Assembly: GCA_003864495.1 (NCBI GenBank)
Contig: ML133442.1
Span: 2,049,731-2,113,730 of the forward strand
From: Nemopilema nomurai
Lineage: Eukaryota > Cnidaria > Scyphozoa > Rhizostomeae > Rhizostomatidae
Direction of reading: 5' to 3'
Length of the DNA: 64,000 bases
Part shown: piece after piece, positions 16,501 to 28,326 of the stretch
Position numbering within the stretch: position 1 is the stretch's first letter
Layout: each line of letters begins with the position of its first letter
Translations under genes and position numbers: made by a program
Notes under the pieces: generated by a model
What the model was told of the DNA's origin: nothing
What the model saw: only the letters and a program-made list of their open reading frames with translations
Databases searched by the model: none

Positions 16501-19500
16501 TTCTTCAATTTCATGCAGATGAAAAGAAAACTTTGAGCAATTTTAATCTACAATTTCACTGACTATCTTCTTTAACAGGGCAGCGAGCCATTATACAGTA
16601 AAGGCAGAATTGAGTACATCAAGATTGGAGAACACCTTTAGACGAGGAAGATATAATCGGAAACGTACCATTGTTCGCACGTTTCTGTGGCCTCTGAAGC
16701 GCATTAATAAAATCGCCTTTAAAGAGCTGTCGTTTCCATCATCAATACCTGCACAAAAATCTGCCTTCGTCTTTGACGCTCGGAAATATCTCTGGATTCT
16801 AGTGGCCGCATCTATTTTGGCCTGTTCAGGACCGTCGCCGTCCGTTTCTCTAATTGTTTCACCACTAGTATAAGGTGGACCAATGCCTAAGGCATTGCGA
16901 GAACCACCATGCAAAGAAACATTCTGGCTGCAATCAAGTTCACCTGGGCTTCTTCTGCTATCATGGCGTGCTTGCTCGTTTGAGTTCCCATTGGACCGCA
17001 ACCTGAAATGGTCTGAATTATCAGGTGCAAAAACGCCGCAGTTATGCTCAAGCCCTGTCGCATTTTCTTCCAAGCACAGACAGGCTGCGTCCGCCACTGA
17101 CGGCCTCGGCTTGGTGTCTGCAATCGAATTGGTACAAGCCTCAAAGTGAGCCGCTGGTGAACTGCTAAACGGCGTTTTCCCAAAATTTGCACCGTCAGTT
17201 GGAGATATTTGGTTATCGTTCTTCTTCTTACCATCAAAACCTGCTTCCTTTTCTTTATTCAAACTGGATTCGGCGCACGCCTTGGCTTCGCATTCAAAAC
17301 ATCTTCTCAATTTGCCCCCTTCAATAGGAGCAAAGCACAAGGAGCACCTGGGGTAATGCAGGGGGCATGGCGATTGATCGTCTCTAGCCTGGCGATCCAA
17401 GCTACTGGCCGACAGCGACCCACACGAACGTCTTGATTCGCCTTCCCTGCTTTCTTCATCTAGCTCTTCTTTGCTCAGATTAGCTTTCACTGTCTTTGAC
17501 TGAGTGTCGTTTCGTGGTTGTTTATTATCCGATTCAGAACTTTGTGCCTGAGTGGCCCTTGCTTGAAGAGCGTCATCAAGCCAACGACTAAATACATCCG
17601 AAATTCTTCGCATAAGCAAATCTGAAGGAACGAAATTTTCAGGATGCAGTGACTTTAATTCGCCATGTTAATTTAATAAGTTACGACCCTGCCTGATGTT
17701 CATCTTCTTTTATCATGTTACAGAATACTTCCTATTTCTAAAGCAAAATTCATTGTAGCTTTTCCTTGCATTACAACAATGATTACAAGCCTTACAAATA
17801 TATCCGTGAAGCCTAAGAAAGTGCACATCTACAGCAAAATATCATAAATATTAAAGATGAAATCATTGAAAATACATATTTACAACACTGTCAATTGTAC
17901 CTTCTAAAGACACAAGATCCTAGCAGAAATCTTTCTAAGGGACATATTCAAAGGATCACAAAGAACAGCTGCGAGAAAACAAAAGGAAAGAGAAGCCATA
18001 AACACTAGGGTGGAGGGACATAAAGTACGATCAAGAAGCTAAATAAAAAAACGTGATAAAGGTAAAAAAATAAAATGATTAAACATGGGGAAAATGAAAA
18101 GGAATGGTAGGGTAAAATATAGACACAAAGAATAAAGATAGCAGAATGAAAAGAAAATTTAAAAAAAAGGAAGAAAAAAGGAGAAGAAATAAGAAGTAGT
18201 AATGCAAGTAAAAAGACATTTGAGGAGAATAAAGAAAACGAAGAGGAATAAGGTCAAAAGTTAATAGTTTATATAGACAGGTTTGTAGATGGAAAAAGAA
18301 AAAACTATAGATATACGCAAAGATAAACGGAAAGGTAAAAGAAAAAGAGCAAATAAGTAATAGCATAAATTACAAAAAGGTAAAGAAGGAGTAAAATGGA
18401 AAATAGGAGTAACCTTGAAAAGAAAACGCCAAAAGAGAAAAACAGAAAATATGTAAAAAATATAAGTAAAGGAAAATATACTAAATGATGATTTCTTGAA
18501 AAAGTAAAAACTTGAAAACCTGTTTGAAACCGAGTTGACCTTACTTGAATTTTGGGCTTGAAGTTGCTGCTCGTTCTCTGGTCTTGACGACGGACCAGTG
18601 TCAGACCAGTCACCCCTCAGGCGCAACTTCTTAATGGTGGGCCGGCGCCAGCCAAGGTCAGTCTCGGAAAAGTCACTAATGGCGGACGAGTTGCAGGCGG
18701 AATTATCCGACCTCTCGCACGGCTGCTTTTTACGGCGATCAAATGAGAACAAGTAGACGTAATCACTGCAGTAGCTGACTAACATATTTTCTCCGCTTTC
18801 ACTTGAAAGAAGAAATAAACAAATTGCTAAAAAAAGTTCCTAAAGATGTTGCTCTTCATTGAGCGTCAAAAGGCGAGTCTTCCTTGCCGAAACGTGAAAA
18901 AATCGTAAAAGTAGGAAACAAGGTGGCTATCCCAGAGATTACCAAAACGCTTAGTCATCCGTAGCCGCTTAGTTAAAAGCCACCCGAATAAAGGAAAACA
19001 ATTAGCATCGTGATATGTACAGAGATGTGGCGAGGAAACATTCAAAGGATACTGAAATGATAGCTGCCTCAACCAGATAAAGAAATAGAACTATGTCCGC
19101 CTAACATTGAAAAAGAAATTCATTTTCAACTTTACCAAACAAAAAGCAACATGCAGGCATGTAAATTATAAGCAAAAAGTATAAATACAATAACAATTTA
19201 TTAGGTTATCGAAACAAAAAGAGGGAACGTACAAACAGCGTAATGATGAGGCTTACTCGAATTGCAACGACGTTATGCGACAAGACGACTTTTGCAGGGA
19301 TTTGGGTTTGAAGCACCCAAGGGGCTTCGTGTTGGATGGCTTGCCTTGGCTTGAGTGGAAGTTCTCTTCCCTTGCTGATATGAAACGCGCATCATAAACC
19401 CTCACATAGCTATCCTCGCATCCAGCTCCAAACTGGTACGGATTCGTGGGATTAACGGCGAGTGCGGTTATTGCAGTTAGCCGCTCCACCAGCACGTTCT

Positions 19501-22500
19501 GAAATAAAAACCCTCTAAAATAGTACTATCTCTTTATACTCTTACTAGAAATATATTTATACTCAAACTCTACATATGAATGTCTCGTTCTGTTTAGGTG
19601 AAAGTTCTATAAATTAGAACTATATTAAGCTCGCAGTTTAGTATAAAAGATAAAATAGCATAACATAAAGAAGCCAAAATTTCAAATTAGCAATGGAGCC
19701 GCCTTCTAAAAGCATGTCAACATTTGAAGATTGCTGCTGACTTAGCAACGAAGCTGGACATGGCAAGAAAAGCCGTATGAAGACTGAATATTTTGGCAAA
19801 AGTGTTGTTTTTGTCTAGCGTCGTCTTGAACAGCGCCCATGCTCCTCAAAAACATAGTTGAAAGTGGCAATTAGATCATACATCTACTGCAGGGGGAAAG
19901 TGTTTGTGCTTCACTTAGGCAAATGGATTCACTGAGTTCACGTATCAAAATGCAATAGTCGTTCGCTTAAATGTACTCAAGAGTAATGTAAGTATAAATG
20001 TACTTATAGAACACGAACCTACCTCTTTACACTCTTGGCAATAGCAGTTAGACTTTACGCGCAGGTCAAAATGCCTCACAGTACCGTCTTCTCCACATGA
20101 CAGGAAACAATGCGGATCGCCAGGTATAACAGACACCTAGGAGACAGATTCGCTTTCACCAGCAAAGGATTCGTTCGCTTTGCATTTCCATCAACTTCCC
20201 TTCGTAGAAGTACCAGGGTCCGAAGAAGAACTTCCCCGCGAAATACTATAATCCGTCACAACGTTGCATGCCACCCAATTGGAAAAGGTCAAATGCAAAA
20301 TTGTTGAAATTTGTAATGTAAAACACAAGTAGAGCGACGAAAGGCTGTAGACCATAGGTATTTAAAGACGCAAAATAACTATTGGCATAAGACTTCTTCA
20401 CAAACACGTTACGTTCCATGTAGGGATGTTACAAATAGGGAATGTAGGGACGGTACATTTAGGGATGTTACATATAGGGATGAATTTCCGCACCCATCCC
20501 TAAATGTGACATGTAGCGTTACCACCGTGAATGTTAAGTTTAAATGAAAGGAATACACACAGTCGGGTATCGCAAGTGAAAAACACTTTACGCCGTTGTC
20601 CGCAAAATAAAATATTGCAAATGGGAAAACAGCACAACAAGTACAGGCAAGTAAAATTACTTTTTATACATAGACATTGTTACATATATGACTCTTTATT
20701 TACATATATATATATAAATATAAATATATATCTTGTGGGTAGCTGATAGTGAGTGACATGATTTTTGGGATTGGCCAGGTAGCTCACGACACGGCTACGA
20801 TAAAGAAGGGCTAAAATATCACATTTATAGCACCTGTCTTGCTGTAATAAGAATAGGCAAATGCCATCAGATCTAGAAAAGACAAGTCTATGTTTCAGTT
20901 TACAAATATTAAATGGAATAACTCAAGCGTTACCTCGTATGTAGTGCCAGCATGGCAATTAAAGTAATTTTGCCCATAGAAAGTATCAATGCCTAGCTCG
21001 TTGTAATATATCTTTCCACCACCACAACACGACAGTATCTATAAATTAAAACAACATTTCCTTCTGTTGGTACTTGGTATTGAAAAAATCAAAACCAAAA
21101 TATGGTGAACTATTATAGAAGCCTATAACGCTAAATTTATGCTTCCATCTGTTCAAAGGATTGCATCCAACCTACTAATGAACTTTAGTTGTCTAAGAGC
21201 TTCATTGCATCTGTGAAAATAGATATGTAGTATAAACTGTTTAAAGGAAAGAATAACAAGCATGATTGTATGACCATAAGGAAGAAAATTCACAATTACA
21301 AAATTTTATACTGCTTATAGTCTGGTCGAATTGTGGCTTGACCTAGAATTAAATGCTACATTAGCAAACTTTATACCATTCGAATCGAAATTTAATGAAG
21401 AATAACATATTGAGAGCCTCATACTGAGGTCTTTGGGCAAAAAAAGTTATAACCGCTAGTTTGGATGGGGTTTTGTCAACAATTTGTGCGACTTTCGATA
21501 TTTAGCTGCGAACCCTTCTGTTGAAAAGACATTGTATACCTTAAACTGCATATTGTAAACGGTTCGAACTTTGCACCAATACGTTGAAATATGTTACGCT
21601 TAATCAGATAAGGTTTAAAAATAACACGATGACGTCATCAGTGACGTCACCACCATCGAATATATCGGGGCTAGTACTAATAAAAAGTAGAAATCGTAAA
21701 GCTAAGGCTTTCAACGCTGGAAATGTAGCCTTATAAGTAGCTACTGATAAGAATATTATAAAATTTCAAAGATGTCTGTGGCATCATCATTGTCATGACC
21801 ATCTAACTCGGATATGGGTTTTGCTGAATTTTCAAAAGCATCACCGTGACATCAATATGCAACGATTCCCAACCCTCTCAAAGCTTATGTTCAATCTCGA
21901 AGAGTACAAGAAGTACCTCGCTAAAACGTCTCGGACATCAAAGTTATGGTTGCAATATTTGGATTACATCGCTGTGGTAAAAATGTTTATTCGTGCGGAG
22001 AGAACTGGCGACTGGAACTTGCATCGCTGCTACAGCCCATGTTAACTATGCTAAATGTGCAAGATTGCATCTACAAAACATGCTTGATTTGGAAAGCTCT
22101 CATCCTTGGGTCTATGATCAGTTTGCAAGAGGCAATCTGCACACTGTCAGGCGCAGTGAGCGATTTTGGTCAGGCTTATGGACGGATTTGGTCATTGAAC
22201 AGGTGATGATGAGAGCATTGAAGAGCAACGGTGGTCTGACGCGAGGAAAAGGTATTTCGGAATCTACTCGCCAGTTATGGATCGGAAGTATGCATAGATG
22301 TGCAGATATACACAATGCAATGAGTGAATTGACTGGCGCATATAGGAAAACAAGTGAACAGCATGTTCAGTTAGGCCTAAGCAGAGTGTCTCGAGACAAT
22401 AAAGATCTTACGTTAATCAAAGAATGGTTTGATCTCCACAACCCTTTTGGTAAAGACGGGCAACATCTTAAAAGTCTTTCAACTGGCTTGATTGCTGATG

Positions 22501-25500
22501 ATCGAGTAAACTGTGATGAAGCAGAGAATGTTGGACGAAATATTCAAAACCAACTTGGTAACAGGAGCATGGAAGATGCGAGCATCAAGAGAAAAGAAAG
22601 AGTTCAAACATTTGAAGATCTCTTACCTTAGACGAAAATTGGGAACAATGCCGTGACCATCAATCCAACTACACTGTTTAGCCGTTTGACTGCCTTGGCT
22701 AACTTCCAAAGTAACGCTCTGAAAACTTTTGCTATGAGCTAACTCAAGAGCCGACGTCTCTCTTTAAACAAGGTATGATGAGAAAATCGACTAAAGCTGT
22801 TCTTAGAAATCACTTACTGGGTACAGAGAATGCCACTATCCCGACTACAAATGACGTTTGCGTAGTTGATGGTGGTGCATTGCCCCACAAAGTCCAATGG
22901 CCAATATCAACGTATTCTGAAGTGCTTGAACAGTACATTGCATTTGTAAAGCAAAGATTTGGGAAGTACACCTGCGTAGACGTTGTTTTTGATGGATACT
23001 CAGACAGAATGTCAACAAAAGGTCAGGAGCATCTTCGTCGAATGAGCAAAACGTCAGCTAGCATTGAAATCACTGAAAGCTCAAAAGTTACTGGTAGCAG
23101 GGAAGCATTTCTGGCGAACATCGATAACAAGGATAGGCTGATTAAGTTGCTTTGTACTCGGTTAGAGAGGGAAAGGTTTGTCGCAGTTCAAAGTAATGGA
23201 GACGCAGATATCTCAATTGTGAAGACTGCCCTTGAGTACGCAGAAACTGGTAGGTGTGTTGTTGTGATGGCAGAAGATACGGATATATTGGTGCTCATGA
23301 TGAGCCACTGGAGAGATGGATTGGGAGAATTGTTCTTTGGAACAGAGAAAAAGGAAAAGAAAAGGCGACATTTAAAATTGTTATACTGGAGCATGCGGGA
23401 CCTTTTATCAACACAACAGTACCAAGAAGCACTTCTTTTTGCTCATGCTTGGAGTGGCTGTGACACAATTTCAGCTATGCACCAAAAAGGTATAAAACTG
23501 AAATAATAATAGCATAATAGCTTTGTACTGCATTACCTATAATGACATACCTTGCAGTTGATATTAGGTACTAGGATAACTACAATGATATGCCACTTTT
23601 CATCATTTAGAAAACTGTTATTGGTGCACTCTGTTTGTTATAGGGAAGCTGAAAATCCTGAAGCAGTTAGAATCGAGAGAAACACTTGAGATATCAAAAC
23701 AATTTGGGAATTTGTCAATGACTCAGCAAGAGATCGGGAGGCAGGTGTTCAACTGGTGGTTAAAATGTAGATACATTTCTACTCAAAATATTTAATAAGC
23801 TTCTGAAATAAAATATCAAGCAATAGTATCACCAATTTAAATCAACTAACTGAATATTGCATACTTTATTTTCCAGCTACGGTGGCAAGAAATTCGACGC
23901 GTTGGCTAGTATACGATATACCAAATACATTGAAATGGTTACTGGTTACAACGAGCAATGTAGTAGAACCAGATAATCTTCCTCCAATTGAAAGAGCGAC
24001 ATACTACCATGCTTTACGAGTGCATCTTCAGGTTTATGACGTTTTTTATCTATTTAATTAAATTATGACCATTCATATAACTGATGTGGACGATATAACC
24101 AACACTGTTTTTATTCCTTTTCTAATTTATAGTTAGTTTAAGTAGGAAAATGACATTAGCTTCTGTATTTTATTCACAATATGAAATCAATTCCCAAAAC
24201 TTTTTTGAACTTCCAGGTAGCACAGTGGAAGCATTTAGATCTTTGCTGTCTAAACCCGCAAGACTGGGGATGGAAAATGGAAGACGGTATTATGACACCA
24301 ATCAAAACCGACCTTGATCCTGCTCCAGAATGGCTGCTTCAGGTTGTTCGTTGCAAATGCAAAATGAATACGAAGCATCCATGTGGAACCCTTTCTTGCT
24401 CTTGCCAGAAGAACGGGCTGACTTGTGTAACAGCATGCGGAAGCTGCCACGGTGATGCTTTTGAAAATTCAGCAAAACCCATATCCGAGTTAGATGATCA
24501 TGACAATGATGATGCCACAGACATCTTTGAAATTTTATAATATTCTTATCAGTAGCTACTTATAAGGCTACATTTCCAGCGTTGAAAGCCTTAGCTTTAC
24601 GATTTCTACTTTTTATTAGTACTAGCCCCGATATATTCGATAGTGGTGACGTCACTGATGACGTCATCGTGTTATTTTTAAACCTTATCGGATTAAGCGT
24701 AACATATTTCAACGTATTGGTGCAAAGTTCGAACCGTTTACAATATGCAGTTTAAGGTATACAATGTCTTTTCAACAGAAGGGTTCGCAGCTAAATATCG
24801 AAAGTCGCACAAATTGTTGACAAAACCTCCATCCAAACTAGCGGTTATAACTTTTTTTGCCCAAAGACCTCAGTATGAGGCTCTCAATATGTTATTCTTC
24901 ATTAAATTTCGATTCGAATGGTATAAAGTTTGCTAATGTAGCATTTAATTCTAAGTTAACCATAATTTTCATTTAATTCAGCCAGACTATTAGACAAGTC
25001 TTTGGAAATGAGAAAACTAGAACTGGACATTGGAAAGAAAGGCAATGAGTAGAAGACTATTGACAAATTATCTGTCCATCACAACATGCTCCAAAGAATA
25101 AAGAGCAATGCAATAACATCCCATCACAGCAACAGTGCACCTTTGAACTCCCTAAATGATTTCTTATGAGATTATGAAAAAATCACTTATTTGACAATGA
25201 GACATTCATCAAGACATTGCATAATACTAAAGTTGTGATTAAAGTCTTTTAGGAATAAAATCAGAGGAATAGCTAGAGATGATCCAAGCTTCATAAATAT
25301 AACACTTGAATAACATTCTCATCATTCCAAAGCAGTAGAAATAGATATGAAGGAAAATATAGGCTGACAAGGAATTTAAACAATATTGAAACTAACATTT
25401 ATTGCAAACTTACTTTCTGGTCAGAGGTATTTGGTAAAAACTTGGCACTGAAAATATTTGCTTGGTGTCCAGACCTGATTGACTCTATGAGCTACAGTGG

Positions 25501-26153
25501 AAACAAGCAAAGAGTTTGGAGACACAGTATGGAAATACATTAGGAAATATATATCTAGGCTAAATCAAGGGGATTTTCTCAATCATCTCTACAATTACAA
25601 GCAATTACAAACAATGTACACAATACTGATAGCTCTGATAGCTGTACAGGCAAGATAAGTTTCTTTCCACTCACCTTGTTTGTTCCAACATGGTACAACT
25701 TCAAATAACAATCATCAGACCCAGATAAAATTTTATCACCACTATCATTCCAACTGATTGTATTTACCTGCAAAATGGAGCTTTTTTATGATGCTATCAA
25801 TTCAACTGTTTATTTCTGGGTTGTGACAAATACTTTACACAATAGAATCTTACATGCCAAATAACTGGGCAGGACAACTACATGCTTTAGATGTTTATTA
25901 AATAGAACTGATGCATTGAAGTTTTGTTGATGTGTGGTATTGATAATAGCCATTTAAAATCAAAGATGTCCATTTAGAAAATCCCATTGATAAAAAAGCT
26001 TTAGAAAAGCAAATGTTGTAAAAAGTTGAGACATTTGAAAACTAGAAACATCCATTCATATGAAAATCTTGGATACAAAATCCACTTGAGATACGTACAC
26101 ATCCATTATGTCCTGTCAAAACTCGCCACTTTGCAAGCCTCTGAATTAATTTC
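13581..26153 (-). CDS. DCAF6: DDB1- and CUL4-associated factor 6 (DCAF6/IQWD1/NRIP-like), first short exon missing
   Basis: DCAF6 is a WD40 substrate receptor for the CUL4-DDB1 ubiquitin ligase and binds calmodulin through an IQ motif. Exons in transcript order: 26153-26099, 25767-25675, 25491-25414, 21038-20934, 20136-20023, 19498-19257, 18801-18545, 17621-16669, 15662-15506, 15185-15106 and 13694-13581 (stop 13583-13581). Phases agree throughout, giving about 748 codons against roughly 860 in vertebrates. WD repeats: [54 protein letters not shown], then [13 protein letters not shown] and [12 protein letters not shown]. The 17621-16669 exon holds a long acidic, Ser-rich disordered insert and then the IQ motif [13 protein letters not shown]. 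The last WD repeats follow ([43 protein letters not shown]), then the conserved tail [12 protein letters not shown]. The first exon, about 40 codons upstream of 26153, was not identified. Intron 3 carries the 3.6-kb TIR element. Confidence 0.93.
15967..15984. repeat. 18-bp perfect palindrome in a probable MITE-like segment
   Basis: GTTTTATCCGGATAAAAC is its own reverse complement. A related imperfect copy lies at about 15826-15844 (GTTTTATCCGCATCAAAAC), in DCAF6 intron sequence 15790-16140 that looks like a short non-autonomous element. No clean terminal repeats were found. Confidence 0.4.
17985..18530. other. Purine-rich low-complexity intron segment
   Basis: The plus strand is dominated by A and G (runs such as GAAAAAGAAAAAA) with few C residues, between the DCAF6 exons at 17621-16669 and 18801-18545. 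The Phe-rich open frames on the minus strand here are a composition artefact. Confidence 0.6.
20452..20510. repeat. Inverted and tandem TAGGGATG motifs
   Basis: ACATTTAGGGATG is followed about 25 bp later by its exact complement CATCCCTAAATGT, able to form a 13-bp hairpin. TAGGGATG is repeated three times in direct orientation over 20420-20485. It lies in a DCAF6 intron; function unknown. Confidence 0.45.
21344..21848 (+). repeat. Left terminal inverted repeat of the FEN-like element
   Basis: About 505 bp, the inverted match of 24448-24953 with few differences. It contains a short GC-balanced core GATGACGTCATCAGTGACGTC, overlapping CRE-like TGACGTCA palindromes (about 21631-21650). Its inner 100 bp are an inverted copy of the last coding exon. 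Confidence 0.85.
21839..24540 (+). pseudogene. Uncharacterised TE protein with FEN1/XPG-like nuclease and Cys-rich tail (frameshifted)
   Basis: The coding path is 21839-23489, 23644-23755, 23877-24031 and 24217-24540, with GT/AG introns. The N part reads [18 protein letters not shown] helical sequence preceded by a frame change near 22025. There is an in-frame TAG at 22629-22631 and another frame change near 22738, after which [11 protein letters not shown] leads into an intact 243-codon block. Counted from the Met at 22775, that block has VVDGGALP (D32), VVFDGY (D73), NGDADISIV (D143, D145), AEDTDILVL (E167, D168, D170) and WSGCDT (D230), matching the order of acidic motifs in FEN1/XPG/PIN nucleases. 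After GKLKILK and YGGKKFDAL, the last exon has WGWKMEDG, then a Cys cluster ([18 protein letters not shown]) and stop 24538-24540. Similar uncharacterised multicopy proteins occur in invertebrate and fish genomes (memory). This copy is dead. Confidence 0.75.
24448..24953 (-). repeat. Right terminal inverted repeat of the FEN-like element
   Basis: Inverted partner of 21344-21848. It starts inside the last coding exon (the final 30 or so codons, [18 protein letters not shown] onward) and runs to the element end. The TIR therefore includes protein-coding sequence. Confidence 0.85.
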
Positions 26154-26328
26154 CTGCTCCCTTTAAATCGATAATGCATATGTTTATAAAAGAATAGACT
26201 GATGATCATTCTGTAAGAACATAACTGAGTTAACTGCTTATAGACAACTAAATCACCTTATTTGTTTGTAATTATACACAAAAAGGTTGTACAACTAATT
26301 GGACTTCATAATATGCACTCTTTGGCTG

Positions 26329-27040
26329 GTCTGCAGAGTATGGCACTTTTCGACGAGATCTTCGGAGTGCACAGACAAAAAGCCTGGTGTGCTGGTGTGC
26401 ACCACCAAAAATCTCTGGTGTGCACCAGCTACATTCCCCTGTTGTGGTAAAAATTTGCATGCCTTTCTCTTTTGCCCACCCTTTTCTTCTTTATGTCTGG
26501 GTCATTCAATCATGAAACCACTCTTTAGTCATCTAAATACAATTTAAGCAACACTCATTTTATATAAGAAATAGCTCATGAGCAACTAAGCCTTATTTTA
26601 CAGAAGTTACAAAACCATACTGCCTGGACTGAAAGCTAAGAAGCAATTTGGAGTTTCAATTTCCCCATGCTAATGAAGAATGTTTTGACTCTGTACAATA
26701 CAGTATAGCAAACTGTTTTGACATTGATGCAAGTGTGCATTATGTTGTTTCTTCTACTGAGACCTTAGCAATTTGGAAGTCCTTCTTCTAACAAAAATAG
26801 ACTAGCTCCAGCTCTACACTAACGGGATAAAAAGTGTAGGAAAAATCACTTTAAGCCTTTAATAGCAAGTCTTATGATCTAAGAAGCTGCAAACCTAACC
26901 AGTTCAAGATCTAGCGTTATAAAATGAGTGAATATATTAAATCATCCACGCCCATCTTAGTTGCCACACCCAAAATTCCCGATGTGCAACAGATTTTGTA
27001 CAAAAATATCTCCGGTGTGCACATGCCATACTCTGCAGAC
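26329..27040. mobile_element. Possible short foldback element
   Basis: GTCTGCAGAGTATGGCA at 26329 is repeated inverted at 27024-27040. Similarity continues loosely inward with GGTGTGCAC motifs repeated near both ends (26395-26425 and 27013-27022). There is no coding potential. It lies upstream of the first identified DCAF6 exon. Confidence 0.4.
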
Positions 27041-27310
27041 TGGATCTTTGGGATTACTTAAAAAGTTAGTTAAAATCTAGCATGCCTATATAAGAAAACT
27101 CATTAGTTATCAGCTACAGTCATTTTTACTAGTATTGATTCGTAATAATTTTAACAAATTATAACTAATTAGTATTACGATTTCTGAACAACCGATTTAA
27201 TCTTGAAATCATCATCATGTTAAACTTGTGGGCACATGTAACTCAAATACAACCTCTAGCAGCGTTAATGATCGAACTCGGTGCTTTCCCACCAAGCTCT
27301 CGCTCTTGAA

Positions 27311-27417
27311 TTCGGGAATACATTGCAGCAACATCAGTCTTCGGCATTTAAAGCAAAGTTTTTGGAATAATGTTTGCGTAAAAACTACATTTTGGTGGCC
27401 ATTTACGCTTGAGTGCT
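27311..27417 (+). repeat. Copy A of a 107-bp inverted dispersed repeat
   Basis: It runs from TTCGGGAATACAT to TTTACGCTTGAGTGCT and matches 28221-28326 in inverse orientation with a handful of changes. The pair brackets the LINE fragment at 27600-28170. Confidence 0.65.
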
Positions 27418-27599
27418 CTCGGCCAAAACAAAGTTGAGTCAAAAAGAGGCTCCTGCCAAAATCTGGGGTTGATCCGGTTTTCATCACAGTTAATTCAAAT
27501 GAACCAAATTATCAAAACTTATCTTATTATGAGACATGAGTAGCATCAGCACATTAGAAAAATCAGTTTGGCAAGAAATCGTGGAAAATCGTTAAAATC

Positions 27600-28170
27600 T
27601 TTGGATAAATATAGCCCTTGTAAAGTTTTTAAAGAAGGGGGCTGCATTTAAAAGATACCTGCTGGCTAAAGAAGGGAAATATAATGCTGAATATGCAAAA
27701 TTCAGAAATCAAACTAAATGGAAAATAAGAAAGGCTAAAAGAGACTTTGAAATGGATATAGCAAGATAAGCCAAAAATACCCCCCGAAAGCATTTCAGAA
27801 CAATTCTAAGTCAAAGCTCAAAACGAGGGCAGGGGTTATTGCCTTAGAAAAATCAGATGGAACAGTTGGCCCACGCCAGTCTGGAAAAGCAAAAGTGTTA
27901 AATGAATACTTGACAAGTGTTTTCATACAGGTAGATATTAACAACATATCTGAAGCAGAAAAATGGAGCGCGGATTTTTCTTCCTGATTTAGTCATTACA
28001 GAGGGTCAGGTGAAAAAGATGCCCAAAGCCTGAGGATTGACAAAATGCCAGGTCCTGATGGCATGCGCCCAAGGATATTGAAGGATACCATTGCAATTCG
28101 CCTATGCATTCTGCTCAATAAGTCTGTCTTAGAAAGAAGACTTCTGTAAGAATGGAATGGAAGCAGGGCC
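27600..28170 (+). mobile_element. Non-LTR retrotransposon (LINE) reverse transcriptase fragment
   Basis: With several frame changes the plus strand reads KWKIRKAKRDFE, then GVIALEKSDGTVGP-like residues, LNEYLTSVF, then ITEGQVKK and MPGPDGMRPRILKD, the start of an endonuclease/RT-type LINE RT domain (motif PGPDGM..R.LK). The catalytic FADD box is not reached. It is truncated at both ends and dead. A CR1/Jockey-type affinity is likely. Confidence 0.65.
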
Positions 28171-28220
28171 GTCGTTATGGAGGGTGACACCCCTCCCCCC
28201 AGGACCGTAAATCTATCTTA

Positions 28221-28326
28221 AGCACTCAAGCGTAAATAGCCACCAAAATGCCGTTTTAACGCAAACATCATTCCAAATACCTTGCTTGAAATGCCGAAGA
28301 CTTATGTTGCTGGCATGTATTCCCGA
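28221..28326 (-). repeat. Copy B of the 107-bp inverted dispersed repeat
   Basis: Inverted relative to 27311-27417. Together they could be the arms of a foldback element or two independent insertions. Confidence 0.65.

Larger units (their letters stand above)
21344..24953 (+). mobile_element. Long-TIR DNA element carrying a spliced FEN1/XPG-like nuclease gene
   Basis: The ends are inverted repeats of about 505 bp (21344-21848 and 24448-24953), nearly identical, beginning TAGAATTAAATGCTACATTA on both strands. Between them is one plus-strand multi-exon gene, now broken. The element sits in a DCAF6 intron between exons 25491-25414 and 21038-20934, opposite to the host gene. No DDE transposase, reverse transcriptase or helicase motif is visible. 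Flanks GCTTGACC and AGTTAACC agree at 5 of 8 positions, so a target duplication is not established. Confidence 0.8.

Noticed and set aside
16610..17436. Several plus-strand open frames and one extra minus-strand frame
   Set aside because: They are shadows of the large DCAF6 exon 17621-16669, whose own frame has the IQ motif and fits its neighbours in phase.
18079..18785. Phe/Leu-rich minus-strand frames that look like membrane proteins
   Set aside because: They come from a purine-rich plus strand; only 18801-18545 is a true DCAF6 exon.
28140..28200. CAGGGCCGTCG followed by a CCCCTCCCCCC run, like a hAT end
   Set aside because: No matching opposite end or 8-bp duplication was found nearby.
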